Source: JBGZFC01 sp964346495 (GTDB lineage: Bacteria > Bacteroidota > Bacteroidia > Bacteroidales > Dysgonomonadaceae). From it: 29,124 nt of DNA. The translations under genes were made by a program, and so were the position numbers. Positions 1-8,000 of this stretch are shown here, piece by piece (the stretch's first letter is position 1; the number at the start of each line of letters is the position of its first letter). Below the pieces are notes generated by a model. That model ran no database searches and was not told the DNA's origin. It worked only from the letters and a program-made list of their open reading frames with translations. The DNA is taken from the NCBI GenBank assembly GCA_964346495.1, contig CAYFUW010000017.1, positions 1 through 29,124 of the forward strand, in the 5' to 3' direction.

Positions 1-14
1 ATATAATCAATCTA

Positions 15-2687
15 CTAATACTCGTCTTTTGTTTGATTAAGTTTTATAAGTTTTACAAACTCAACCACAACAATAGGTACTGCTGATAATAGAGCTACAT
101 ATATCCAATGTACGGCATCCATTGCAACTACATCAAACATTTCCATTAGTCCGGGGATTAGCAATACTGCTGCCAACATTGCACCTGAAATAAATATTGC
201 ACCGAGCAATGATACGTTACTGAAGATACTTGTTCTGAACGATGACAATCTGTTGGAGTGCAAGTTGCGAACGTGTAGCAATTGTGAGAATCCAAGTACT
301 GCAAAAGCCATTGTTTGTCCAAGTGGTTGTCCGCCATCATGGTAGCCGAGTAGATAAGCTGCAAGCGAAATAAGACCGATAGTCGTACCTTGATAGAATA
401 TACGCCAACTCATTCCTTTACTGAAAAATCCCTTGTTAGGATCGCGCGGTTTGCGTGTCATAATGTCTTTTTCTGCCGGATCCATACTTAAAGCTAATGC
501 AGGCAAGCTGTCAGTAACTAAGTTAATCCAAAGAATAAGTATTGGAGTAAGCGGATTTCCTAAATTAAATAGTGATGCAATGAATATTAGCAACACTTCA
601 CCCACGTTGGCAGATAGTAGAAACTGAATTACTTTTAGAATATTGTCGTAAATTCTGCGTCCCTCTTCCACAGCATCAACAATGGTAGCAAAGTTGTCAT
701 CGGTAAGTACTACGTCGGATGCATCTTTGGCAACTTCAGTACCCACGATACCCATTGCAACACCTATATCTGCCTGTTTTAGAGATGGTGCATCATTTAC
801 TCCGTCGCCTGTCATAGCAACAATATTTCCTTTCGACTGCCAAGCTTTTACAATACGAACTTTATGTTCGGGAGCAACACGTGCATAAACAGAATATTCG
901 TGAATATCTCTTTCCAACTCTTCGTCTGAAATAGTGTTCAAATCTAATCCTGTAACTGCTTTATCGCCATCGTTATAGATGCCTATTTCATCGGCAATAG
1001 CTACTGCTGTTACTTTATGGTCGCCTGTAATCATAACGGGACGTATTCCTGCTGTTTTACATTTTTTTACAGCATCCAACACTTCGGGACGTGCAGGGTC
1101 AATCATTCCCATCAATCCGATAAAAATAAGATTGTTCTCTACTGTTTCATCGGTGATTTGACTCGGGAGAGTGTCTATTACCTTATACGCAACAGCTAAT
1201 ACACGCAATGCAGATTGTGCCATGCGGTTATTCTCTCTCTTGATGGTCTCGATGTCTTCTTCAGTAATAGGACGAACGTTTCCATGTACTACAATATGTG
1301 TAGTTACACTCAAAACTTCATCTAATCCGCCTTTTACGTTAACCTGAAGTTTATTGTTCTCTATCTGATTGATAGTTGACATTCTTTTTCTTTCAGAATC
1401 GAACGGAACTTCCTGTACACGTGGAAATTCAGTTTCCAGCTCGTTTTTATTGAATTTAAGTTCGAATGCTACATCAACCAATGCAGTTTCGGTTGGGTCG
1501 CCTATGTTTTCGCGAGTTCCGTCAGGCAATACTTTAAGGTGTGCATCAGTACAAAGTAAAGAAGTTACAAGCAATCTTTTTTCGTCTTCCGACAACTCTT
1601 CAGGAACAGGCGGATTGCGAAAATCTATTACATTGCCGCCGCTCCATCCTTCGACAACAGTCATTTTGTTTTGTGTAAGAGTTCCGGTTTTATCCGAACA
1701 GATAACAGTTGTGCTGCCAAGTGTTTCTACCGATGGCAGTGTGCGAACGATAGCGTTGTGTTTTACCAATCTTTGTACACCGATAGCAAGAACGATAGTG
1801 GCAACAATCTGTAAGCCTTCGGGAATTGCAGCAACGGCAAGGCTTATCGCCATCATAAACATATCGAGCCAGTTATTTCCATAAATAACACCTACAATAA
1901 AAATAACGGCACAGATGCTTAACGCTACAATACCGAGTATTTTACCCAACTGTTGAAGTCGTTTACCCATCGGGGTTTCAGTTTGAGTGGTGTCCTGAAG
2001 CATATTGGCAATTTTTCCTACCTCAGTATCCATTCCGGTTCCAACAACCACACCTTTACCGCGTCCATAGGTTACAATACTGGTTGAGAAACCCATATTG
2101 CATCTGTCACCAAGAGCGATTTCGTCGCCTTCCAGAACATCGTGATGCTTTTCTACCGGTACAGATTCGCCTGTTAGAGCCGATTCCTGAATTTTTAGAT
2201 TCACTGTTTCGGTAAATCGCATATCGGCAGGAACAATATCGCCTGTGTCCAATACAACAACGTCACCCGGAACAACATCTGTTGATGAAATATCGGTAAC
2301 TTCTCCGTCACGAATAACTTTTGTGTGTGGTGAACTCATTTTGTTGAGAGCATCGAGCGACGATTGTGCTTTAAGCTCCTGTACCATTCCTATTACCGCG
2401 TTTATTATCAGAATTGCAAGAATTACGTACGTTTCCACCAATCCTTCGCCTTCCATTACTCCAATTACGCCCGAAACTATAGCGGCAACCAGAAGTATAA
2501 TTACCATGCTGCTTTTAAACTGGTCTATAAAGATAGCAAAAGCCGATTTCTGTTTTTTCGATTCGAGACGGTTGTAGCCGTATTTTTCGAGTCTTTTCTC
2601 TACTTCGCTACTTGATAAACCCTGTTGTAGCAATACATCATATTTTTCTAGAATCTCTTCTATGGGTTGATTGTAATATTGCTTCAT
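15..2687 (-). CDS. P-type Ca2+-transporting ATPase (type IIA/IIB-like)
   Basis: Integral membrane cation pump, most likely exporting Ca2+ from the cytoplasm. Hallmarks in order: actuator motif TGES at residues 172-175, M4 motif PEGL at 289-292, phosphorylation motif DKTGT with the aspartyl-phosphate D332, nucleotide-domain motif GDPTE at about 396, TGDH at 554-557, hinge motif TGDGVNDAP at 626-634, NVGE in M5 (N694, E697) and NLVTD in M6 (N722, D726). The M4/M5/M6 residues match the SERCA ion ligands E309, N768, E771, N796 and D800, which favours Ca2+ over H+ or Na+/K+. Full length (890 aa) with N-terminal cation-ATPase domain and C-terminal helices. The residue after PEGL is Gln rather than the Pro seen in SERCA. 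It is last in a minus-strand run, 55 bases after the ftsE-like gene, so it is probably cotranscribed. Ca2+ specificity is inferred from residues only. Confidence 0.93.
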   Translation of the reverse strand: MKQYYNQPIEEILEKYDVLLQQGLSSSEVEKRLEKYGYNRLESKKQKSAFAIFIDQFKSSMVIILLVAAIVSGVIGVMEGEGLVETYVILAILIINAVIGMVQELKAQSSLDALNKMSSPHTKVIRDGEVTDISSTDVVPGDVVVLDTGDIVPADMRFTETVNLKIQESALTGESVPVEKHHDVLEGDEIALGDRCNMGFSTSIVTYGRGKGVVVGTGMDTEVGKIANMLQDTTQTETPMGKRLQQLGKILGIVALSICAVIFIVGVIYGNNWLDMFMMAISLAVAAIPEGLQIVATIVLAIGVQRLVKHNAIVRTLPSVETLGSTTVICSDKTGTLTQNKMTVVEGWSGGNVIDFRNPPVPEELSEDEKRLLVTSLLCTDAHLKVLPDGTRENIGDPTETALVDVAFELKFNKNELETEFPRVQEVPFDSERKRMSTINQIENNKLQVNVKGGLDEVLSVTTHIVVHGNVRPITEEDIETIKRENNRMAQSALRVLAVAYKVIDTLPSQITDETVENNLIFIGLMGMIDPARPEVLDAVKKCKTAGIRPVMITGDHKVTAVAIADEIGIYNDGDKAVTGLDLNTISDEELERDIHEYSVYARVAPEHKVRIVKAWQSKGNIVAMTGDGVNDAPSLKQADIGVAMGIVGTEVAKDASDVVLTDDNFATIVDAVEEGRRIYDNILKVIQFLLSANVGEVLLIFIASLFNLGNPLTPILILWINLVTDSLPALALSMDPAEKDIMTRKPRDPNKGFFSKGMSWRIFYQGTTIGLISLAAYLLGYHDGGQPLGQTMAFAVLGFSQLLHVRNLHSNRLSSFRTSIFSNVSLLGAIFISGAMLAAVLLIPGLMEMFDVVAMDAVHWIYVALLSAVPIVVVEFVKLIKLNQTKDEY

Positions 2688-2742
2688 ATACTGTTTTTAA
2701 GTCAATTGTTATTTATATGTGAATTTATTGTTAGGGTAGGGA

Positions 2743-3438
2743 TTACTGTTCTATATCCACGGCGTGTGTAATATCTTTTAGTCCCATATCGTGACATTGT
2801 ATTATCTTTCCGGGGAATGTTTTTACAATGTTATAATTATGCGTTGACATAATAACAGCAGTTCCGGCCTCGCAAATTTGTTGTAATAAATCCACAATTT
2901 GACTTCCAGTTTCGGGGTCGAGATTTCCTGTCGGTTCGTCAGCTAATATAAGTTTTGGCGAGTTGAGCAATGCTCGTGCAATAACAATACGTTGCTGTTC
3001 TCCGCCCGATAATTCGTGTGGCATTTTGTAGGTTTTGTTCTGCATTCCAACCTGAGCCAACACTTGTTCTATTCTTTCGTTTATTGTGGCTTTGTTTTTC
3101 CATCCTGTTGCACGAAGCACGAACTCGAGATTCTTTTCAACATTTCTATCAATAAGTAGTTGAAAATCCTGAAAAACAATTCCTATTTTTCGACGAAGGA
3201 ATGGTATCTGTTTTCTTTTAATTTGATGAAGTTGATATTCGAAAATTCGTGCACTTCCCGCTTCAATCGGTAGTTCGGCATACATGCTTTTCAACAGTGT
3301 ACTCTTTCCGGAACCAACTTTTCCGATTACGTACAAGAAATCACCTGCGTTTATCTCAAGGTTTATATCCTTAAGGATAACATTCTCATCGCGATTTAAC
3401 TGAACGTTTTCGTATTTCAATAAAATGTTGTCATTCAT
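2743..3438 (-). CDS. ftsE: FtsE-type ABC transporter ATP-binding protein
   Basis: Cytoplasmic ABC ATPase of 231 aa. It has Walker A GKVGSGKST at 39-47, Q-loop Q90, signature LSGGEQQR at 143-150, Walker B LILADEP with E168, D-loop, and H-loop H200. Length, the GNLDP after Walker B and overall pattern match FtsE, which in the FtsEX complex couples ATP hydrolysis to periplasmic cell-wall hydrolase activation at division. The start codon overlaps the stop codon of the upstream gene by one base, indicating translational coupling in an operon. No FtsX permease lies in the window, so either ftsX is elsewhere in the genome or this is another MacB/LolD-like ATPase. The gene name is therefore by family resemblance. 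Confidence 0.8.
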   Translation of the reverse strand: MNDNILLKYENVQLNRDENVILKDINLEINAGDFLYVIGKVGSGKSTLLKSMYAELPIEAGSARIFEYQLHQIKRKQIPFLRRKIGIVFQDFQLLIDRNVEKNLEFVLRATGWKNKATINERIEQVLAQVGMQNKTYKMPHELSGGEQQRIVIARALLNSPKLILADEPTGNLDPETGSQIVDLLQQICEAGTAVIMSTHNYNIVKTFPGKIIQCHDMGLKDITHAVDIEQ

Positions 3439-3890
3439 TACTTTATAAAATCAATTGTAAATGGATATTTCCAATATTCGCCATTTGATGCTTTTACAGT
3501 GGCAATAATGATACATATCAAATATAGTGCGCTTAAAATAAATGTTGTTACAATTCCTATCAATATGAAGATAAGAAAACCCGAAATAGCGAAATATATT
3601 GCGTAACTGATTGCGAAATTCAAAATATTTTTTCCGTGTTTATCAACATTTTCGTTTACATCTTTGTTTGTAGCCCACATTATCAATGGTATAATCAACC
3701 ATGAAACAATTTGTGATAAGTGCATTAGCAACAAGAAAGTGTTTTCATCTATTCCCCAAAGTGGCTTTGACCCAACTGTAGTGTATTGTTCGCTGTTTAA
3801 GATTCTATCTTTTTCGCGTTGGTACTCCTCTTCGGTAATACTGCCTTTGCTTCTTAGCTCGTCGAGTATTTTAAGATTTTCGTATTTCAT
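3438..3890 (-). CDS. SHOCT-like plus DUF4870 membrane protein
   Basis: A 150-aa protein of unknown function. The first ~30 residues (LDELRSKGSITEEEYQREK) form the short SHOCT-like oligomerisation helix pair, with the typical LKxxGxITxEEYxxxK pattern. Residues ~45-150 hold about three hydrophobic segments (near 52-70, 92-112, 113-134) in the DUF4870/Tic20-like arrangement, including a HGKNILNFAISYAIY motif usual for DUF4870. No signal peptide, so it is probably an inner-membrane protein with a cytoplasmic N-terminus. It sits between the TlpA-like lipoprotein gene (18-base gap) and the ftsE-like gene (1-base overlap). The tight spacing suggests coexpression, but no functional link can be read from the sequence. 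Confidence 0.8.
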   Translation of the reverse strand: MKYENLKILDELRSKGSITEEEYQREKDRILNSEQYTTVGSKPLWGIDENTFLLLMHLSQIVSWLIIPLIMWATNKDVNENVDKHGKNILNFAISYAIYFAISGFLIFILIGIVTTFILSALYLICIIIATVKASNGEYWKYPFTIDFIK

Positions 3891-3908
3891 AATGTTTTGT
3901 GTTTTAGG

Positions 3909-4490
3909 TTATTCTGATAGCATTTGGTCAATAAGTTCCACCATATTGTTAAACTCTTCCTCTTCAAATAATCTTGTCAACATCATTATTTTACCTTCTT
4001 TGTCAATAATAACATTACGAGTAATACCGGCCTCTTTTTCGGCATATAGCCCGAAAATAGATGCGTCAGGGTCTAATCCGATAGGGTAGGTAACTCCGGT
4101 TGCTTTTGCCAGCTCTTTAATTTTTGAAGCGGGTTCTTCTCTGTCAATTCCCCACAAAACAAAATCGGGATTATCCTTATGTTTTTGCCAAATTTCTTTT
4201 TCGATATGTGGCATCTCTTTTCTGCATACACCGCACCAACTTGCAGTAAATTGCAACATAATTACTTTTCCTCGAAGTGATGACAAAATACTTTTTGTTC
4301 CGTCAGGAAACTCTATTCCGAAATCGGGAGCTATGTCACCGACATGCACAAGGAATTGTCTGTTTAAATCATCGGAAGGAGCTGTTTGAGTTGTCTCTTC
4401 CTGTTGAGTTGCTTCTTGTTTCTCTTTCTGTTCTACACAAGAAACGAGCAATAACGCAATAAATAAGGTGTAAATTAGCTGCTTGGTCAT
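3909..4490 (-). CDS. TlpA-like thioredoxin-fold lipoprotein
   Basis: Secreted thiol-redox protein of 193 aa. An N-terminal lipoprotein signal peptide ends in the lipobox LLVSC (Cys18), followed by a Gln/Glu/Thr-rich linker (19-42) and a TlpA/AhpC-TSA thioredoxin-like domain from ~45. The redox motif is WCGVC at 85-89, in the usual TASWCGVCRKEMP context. Proteins of this type reduce or shuffle disulfides in the periplasm, for example in cytochrome c maturation or peroxide defence. The position that normally carries the cis-proline of thioredoxin folds reads GITRN (T157) instead of GIPTT, so the active-site partner residue differs from canonical TlpA/ResA. First gene of the 4-gene minus-strand run; a TATCTTTG -7 element lies ~70 bases upstream. 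Confidence 0.88.
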   Translation of the reverse strand: MTKQLIYTLFIALLLVSCVEQKEKQEATQQEETTQTAPSDDLNRQFLVHVGDIAPDFGIEFPDGTKSILSSLRGKVIMLQFTASWCGVCRKEMPHIEKEIWQKHKDNPDFVLWGIDREEPASKIKELAKATGVTYPIGLDPDASIFGLYAEKEAGITRNVIIDKEGKIMMLTRLFEEEEFNNMVELIDQMLSE

Positions 4491-4555
4491 AATGTTATCT
4501 GTAATTTTTTTAATGCGAAATGAAAGTCAATTCTGACTCAATATATTTTGCCTTA

Positions 4556-4563
4556 CAAAGATA
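4556..4563 (-). promoter_or_regulatory. Putative -7 element (TATCTTTG)
   Basis: TATCTTTG on the minus strand matches the Bacteroidetes TAnnTTTG -7 consensus. It lies 66 bases upstream of the TlpA-like lipoprotein start. No clear TTTG -33 box is present at the usual spacing, so this is a moderate call. Confidence 0.5.
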
Positions 4564-4721
4564 ATAATTCTTTTTATTCAATATTATTTATTGTCTGTTT
4601 TCATTGTAAAAATCTTTGTAGGTAGTGTGAGTTTCGGGTTACGTGGTACTTCATCGTCGCAGGGATTTGTAATCCCGACTTATTGGAACAATGTATTTAC
4701 AATGCACCAATCACAAAAACC

Positions 4722-4772
4722 GTAAATCCATAATATAAAAGTCTTTATTCTTTGTTCATTGCTCTTTGTTCT
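4722..4772 (+). repeat. T-rich dispersed repeat, copy 1
   Basis: About 51 bases starting gtaaatcc and containing agtctttattc, then ttgctctttgttcta. A copy in the same orientation at 18383-18433 keeps the same word order (gtaaatcg, agtctttactt, ttgctctttattcta) with several substitutions and indels. Both copies follow a GC-rich word repeat and hairpins. Not coding in any evident way. Confidence 0.6.
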
Positions 4773-4820
4773 AAAAAAACATTGACACATTGGCACATTA
4801 AAATATTATCTAATTGGGTA

Positions 4821-7259
4821 TTACCAATCAAACGTAAAGGAAACCTTCGCGGCAATATTGTCTTTAAAACTATCATTAGAGTAGTGTCCGTATCTATAAA
4901 ACGCACCAACTCCGACACTCATATATAGCATATCCATAAACTCACTCCTTAATAAACTTTGAATAGATAATCCCGATTCAAGATATATCTTATCCATTGT
5001 TCGAAATTGAAGTGAATAAACTTCCGGATGTTGCATATCTCCCCAACCAATATTGTGATGGACAACAAATTGTGGTTTGAAGTTTTTGGTTTTTAAGAGA
5101 AGTGTGCCGAAATTGTGTTTAAAAAAGAGATGAACATATCTGTCCGATAAAAACTCGTACGGATGCATTGTTTGAAAATAGTTATCTACAACAAAAGTAA
5201 CATCATTTGAACGACTGCCTTCACCTGTAAACATCAATGCTACAGGTAGATTGCGGTCGATATATCCACCTGAAAGAAAGAGCGATGTTTTACCAATACG
5301 TCCATCATACATTGTGTAGTTCAAGCTGCCCTCTATTTTGTTGTACAGATATGATGCCTTGTTGATATTATTGATTCCGCGTGTATAGGTTGCAGTTAAT
5401 ATTGGATTTCCCGGTGCTAAAACGAGTCTTTGGTCAGCAAAGCTGGACATTTTTTTGCCGAAAGCATATTCCAATGAAACAGAAACTGCATCGGCACAAT
5501 ATTCGTTTAGTTCTGTTCCATTAAACAGATATTCGTAGGTAGGCTTAAAGTTATTCAGTGCTAATTGTGTTTTTAAATTTAGATGTCGAAACAGTTGCGA
5601 TTCAAAAGTGAGACTCTTTTGCGAGATTTCGTCATATTTTTCACCAACAAGACTTCGCAAATATTGGTTATACAGAGCAGGTCCATTGTTTGTAAATGGC
5701 TTGCTTCCAATTTCGTACAAATCTTTACGCACAGACAGAGTGATATGTGTGTCGCCTACTTTATCTAAAGTTGCTATCAAATTTCCACCATATTTCCACG
5801 ATTTATCTCTAAATCCATAACCGAAATATCCACCAACCGAAAGTTTCCTTAAAAGCCTCTCATTGGTCTGAACACCAACTCCTAAGCGTACGTTTTCATG
5901 CAGGTTTGTATTAAATATTTTGCTAATATCGAAATCAAAAATCTTGTATGGAATAAACCCTTTAGCTAATTTTGGCATTAGGCGCAAAAAACGGTCTAAA
6001 TCCAGTTCATTGTTAACGCTATCCATAAAGTGATAGCTTCTCTCTTCGCGCTGAGTCAGACTGTCCTTTCGCAATGCAGCAATTATCTCTTCGCTGTTTT
6101 TCAGCATCTTATAATCAATCTCAATACTCTCTCTCCCCAACTTTTTATCTGTAACATGATATGAAATGCTGTCATTTTTTACCGAAACAACATAAGCAGG
6201 AATCTTGTTCGAGTTATCTAATTTTAGTCCGTTAAAAAGAATATCCTCTTCCAACAGAGTAGGGAACCATTTTCCGTGAACTATTTCATAGTCTTGCCTG
6301 AATTTGAACGAAATAAGCAAGTCATCGGCAGGCTGTGCCATAATGTTTTTTAACGCGTAGCCATTGGACGAAATTAACATTGTACCTTTTAACCCGCTGA
6401 AAGTTGAACCTTTTTTTGGTTTGTAGTTGATAATAAAAATTGTGTCTTCCGCCGTAATCAGTTTGTTCTCTAATTCGTATGAATATCTTCTCAAACATCC
6501 GTCAGATAAAGGGCTTACAAACGAAGTGTTAAAGTTGTTTTGTTCGTCAGGTGTGGCGAAAAGCGAAACATTGTTTTCGTAGAAAGAGATGGCTTGATGA
6601 AAAACAGATGAAAACATCTGAGATATAAGAGGATCTTTAAATCCAGATGTCTTTTGAGCGATGATTATGGACTGAGTCTGTCTGTTGACTTTGCTGTTTT
6701 TTACAACCGTTTCGTTTATAAATGGAACTTGGCTGTTTAAAATGCTGTCGCTTCGTAATTCAAGACCGTCTTTTTCGATATACGTTGAATCTTCCGAAGT
6801 TTTTACATCTATCAGAGTTTTCACGTATGTAATGTAGCTGTATTCGGGATAGCGCTTGAAGTCGTTTTTCGATTTGTTGTCGAGTGCATTTCGGATAATG
6901 CGCAAAGCAGGATTGTTTTTTGCTGTAACGACCAATTGGTTGAGTTCGATAGGGTTATCGGATAAAGAAACAACCAATTTTTTCTTATAATCTGACGAAT
7001 TTATTTTAATCGTTTCTGTATTGTATCCGATACACGAAACTCGAATTTGATGAATATGAGTGTTTTTTATCTCGAAATTGCCGAAAGCATCTGTCATTAC
7101 ACCTTTTTGGTCACTGCTTCCCGATTCATAATATACAACCGTAGCAAATGGGATGGGGTAGCGGCTTCCGGATTCAACGACAACACCTCTCAACACAGTT
7201 TGTGATAAAGTTAGTTGTGCAAAAAAAACTATAAATATCAGTAGAGTGATTTTTTTCAT
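4821..7259 (-). CDS. DUF5686 outer-membrane protein with carboxypeptidase-regulatory-like N-domain
   Basis: Large (812 aa) outer-membrane protein. Signal peptide at 1-19 (MKKITLLIFIVFFAQLTLSQ). Residues ~22-112 form a CarboxypepD_reg-like/CNA-B-type beta-sandwich (LRGVVVES...PIPFATVVYYES...TDAFGNFEI...HQIRVSCIGYNTE), the N-domain common in TonB-dependent receptors and in the DUF5686 family. It is followed by VVTAKNNPALRIIRNAL, the start of the DUF5686 region. The C-terminal half has alternating-pattern strands and ends in an aromatic residue (SFTFDW), typical of an outer-membrane beta-barrel. There is no TonB box or plug evident, so it is not a classical SusC/TonB receptor. The function of the family is not established. 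The gene appears monocistronic, with a -7 element at 7293-7300. Confidence 0.85.
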   Translation of the reverse strand: MKKITLLIFIVFFAQLTLSQTVLRGVVVESGSRYPIPFATVVYYESGSSDQKGVMTDAFGNFEIKNTHIHQIRVSCIGYNTETIKINSSDYKKKLVVSLSDNPIELNQLVVTAKNNPALRIIRNALDNKSKNDFKRYPEYSYITYVKTLIDVKTSEDSTYIEKDGLELRSDSILNSQVPFINETVVKNSKVNRQTQSIIIAQKTSGFKDPLISQMFSSVFHQAISFYENNVSLFATPDEQNNFNTSFVSPLSDGCLRRYSYELENKLITAEDTIFIINYKPKKGSTFSGLKGTMLISSNGYALKNIMAQPADDLLISFKFRQDYEIVHGKWFPTLLEEDILFNGLKLDNSNKIPAYVVSVKNDSISYHVTDKKLGRESIEIDYKMLKNSEEIIAALRKDSLTQREERSYHFMDSVNNELDLDRFLRLMPKLAKGFIPYKIFDFDISKIFNTNLHENVRLGVGVQTNERLLRKLSVGGYFGYGFRDKSWKYGGNLIATLDKVGDTHITLSVRKDLYEIGSKPFTNNGPALYNQYLRSLVGEKYDEISQKSLTFESQLFRHLNLKTQLALNNFKPTYEYLFNGTELNEYCADAVSVSLEYAFGKKMSSFADQRLVLAPGNPILTATYTRGINNINKASYLYNKIEGSLNYTMYDGRIGKTSLFLSGGYIDRNLPVALMFTGEGSRSNDVTFVVDNYFQTMHPYEFLSDRYVHLFFKHNFGTLLLKTKNFKPQFVVHHNIGWGDMQHPEVYSLQFRTMDKIYLESGLSIQSLLRSEFMDMLYMSVGVGAFYRYGHYSNDSFKDNIAAKVSFTFDW

Positions 7260-7292
7260 TTTATTGCAAAATAGTTACAGATATTGATTTTG

Positions 7293-7300
7293 CAAAGGTA
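7293..7300 (-). promoter_or_regulatory. Putative -7 element (TACCTTTG)
   Basis: TACCTTTG on the minus strand fits TAnnTTTG and sits 33 bases upstream of the DUF5686 gene start, a usual distance. No clear -33 TTTG at about 20 bases further upstream. Confidence 0.55.
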
Positions 7301-7354
7301 ACTCTTTATTTGAAAATATAATGTTGTATATAGTGGATTGTTTCACGCAAAATA

Positions 7355-7382
7355 GCAGAGACGGAGCATGCTCCGTCTCTGC
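7355..7382. repeat. Perfect 28-bp GC-rich palindrome
   Basis: Each half is GCAGAGACGGAGCA and its exact reverse complement, centred between 7368 and 7369 with no loop. It lies in the 157-base spacer between two minus-strand genes. It shares the AGAGAC/GTCTCT arms with the imperfect palindrome at 10282-10310, so the two look like members of one REP-like family. It could act as a transcription terminator in RNA, though no strong U-tract follows on either strand. Confidence 0.75.
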
Positions 7383-7416
7383 GAAAATTGTACACCTTGT
7401 TATAAACAGGTTATTA

Positions 7417-7959
7417 TCAATTTAATTGAATCCCAAAACTCAATCCAAAATAATCAAATCCGTCTTTATAAAAGTCATGTTTATATTTAATTCCAATAAT
7501 GTAGTTGCTTATGATATAGTTTATTCCCATGCCACCTTCAAATCCCAAGCCGGTATCAAATACATTACTTGGAGTTATGTCAAAATTACTATCGACTAAT
7601 ACTTGTGTGGAATTTTGGTGGCGTATTCCGCCTCCGCCAAATATTGCTAATTCTAAATTGTTATGAATCTTAGGATTAAGATACAAATCTAAGTTTCCGA
7701 AGTAGATGGAGTTTTGATTGAATGCTCCGATTTTTGTACTATTCACTTTTTTGTCAGATGACATTGCAAGTCCAAAATTTAACCCACAAGAAATATATGG
7801 ATTAATAGGGATAACTAAATCGTTATCTACTCCAACTCCCATAAGACCGCCATAATAAACAGTTCCTGTCCCTATTCTTAAAGATGTTTTTGATTGAGAA
7901 AATCCTGATTGAAAAGCAAAAATTGCTGCTAATAAAATTATGTACCTTAGTTTTTTCAT
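7417..7959 (-). CDS. Small outer-membrane beta-barrel (porin-family-like) protein
   Basis: A 180-aa exported protein with a Sec signal peptide (residues 1-21, MKKLRYIILLAAIFAFQSGF, then SQS). The mature part is made of short alternating hydrophobic/polar strands separated by Gly/Asn turns (for example GGLMGVGVDNDLVIPINPYI, LELAIFGGGGIR, GGMGINYIISNYIIGIKYKH), consistent with an 8-stranded outer-membrane beta-barrel of the OmpA/OmpW-like type found as a porin-family protein in Bacteroidetes. It has no peptidoglycan-binding domain and no sorting domain. Monocistronic by spacing, with a TACCTTTG -7 element at 7993-8000. Precise role unknown. Confidence 0.75.
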   Translation of the reverse strand: MKKLRYIILLAAIFAFQSGFSQSKTSLRIGTGTVYYGGLMGVGVDNDLVIPINPYISCGLNFGLAMSSDKKVNSTKIGAFNQNSIYFGNLDLYLNPKIHNNLELAIFGGGGIRHQNSTQVLVDSNFDITPSNVFDTGLGFEGGMGINYIISNYIIGIKYKHDFYKDGFDYFGLSFGIQLN

Positions 7960-7992
7960 ATTTTACAAATTAAAGAGTTATAAATATTTTAG

Positions 7993-8000
7993 CAAAGGTA
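7993..8000 (-). promoter_or_regulatory. Putative -7 element (TACCTTTG)
   Basis: TACCTTTG on the minus strand, 33 bases upstream of the 180-aa barrel gene. This is exactly the same sequence and distance as the element before the DUF5686 gene. No -33 box is obvious. Confidence 0.55.

Larger units (their letters stand above)
4491..4820. other. Intergenic block with GC-rich word repeat, hairpin and T-rich repeat
   Basis: 330 bases with no credible gene. From left to right it holds the promoter region of the TlpA-like gene, a GC-rich string containing cgggttacgtggt at 4635-4647 (the identical 13-mer recurs at 8181-8193), a perfect short hairpin GGGATT-TGT-AATCCC at 4662-4676, a T-rich repeat at 4722-4772 with a diverged copy at 18383-18433, and a word-like string (acattgacacattggcacat) at 4779-4798. 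The mix of sequence styles differs from the flanking AT-rich spacer. Confidence 0.6.

Noticed and set aside
289..1830. PEGL followed by Gln instead of Pro in the P-type ATPase as a possible loss of function
   Set aside because: All catalytic and ion-ligand residues are otherwise intact; this position probably varies among bacterial type II pumps, so it was noted only in the gene entry.
1369..1884. 171-codon plus-strand frame opposite the P-type ATPase
   Set aside because: It is antisense to a strongly conserved ATPase core (around DKTGT) and has Ser/Thr/Val-rich shadow composition with no domain.
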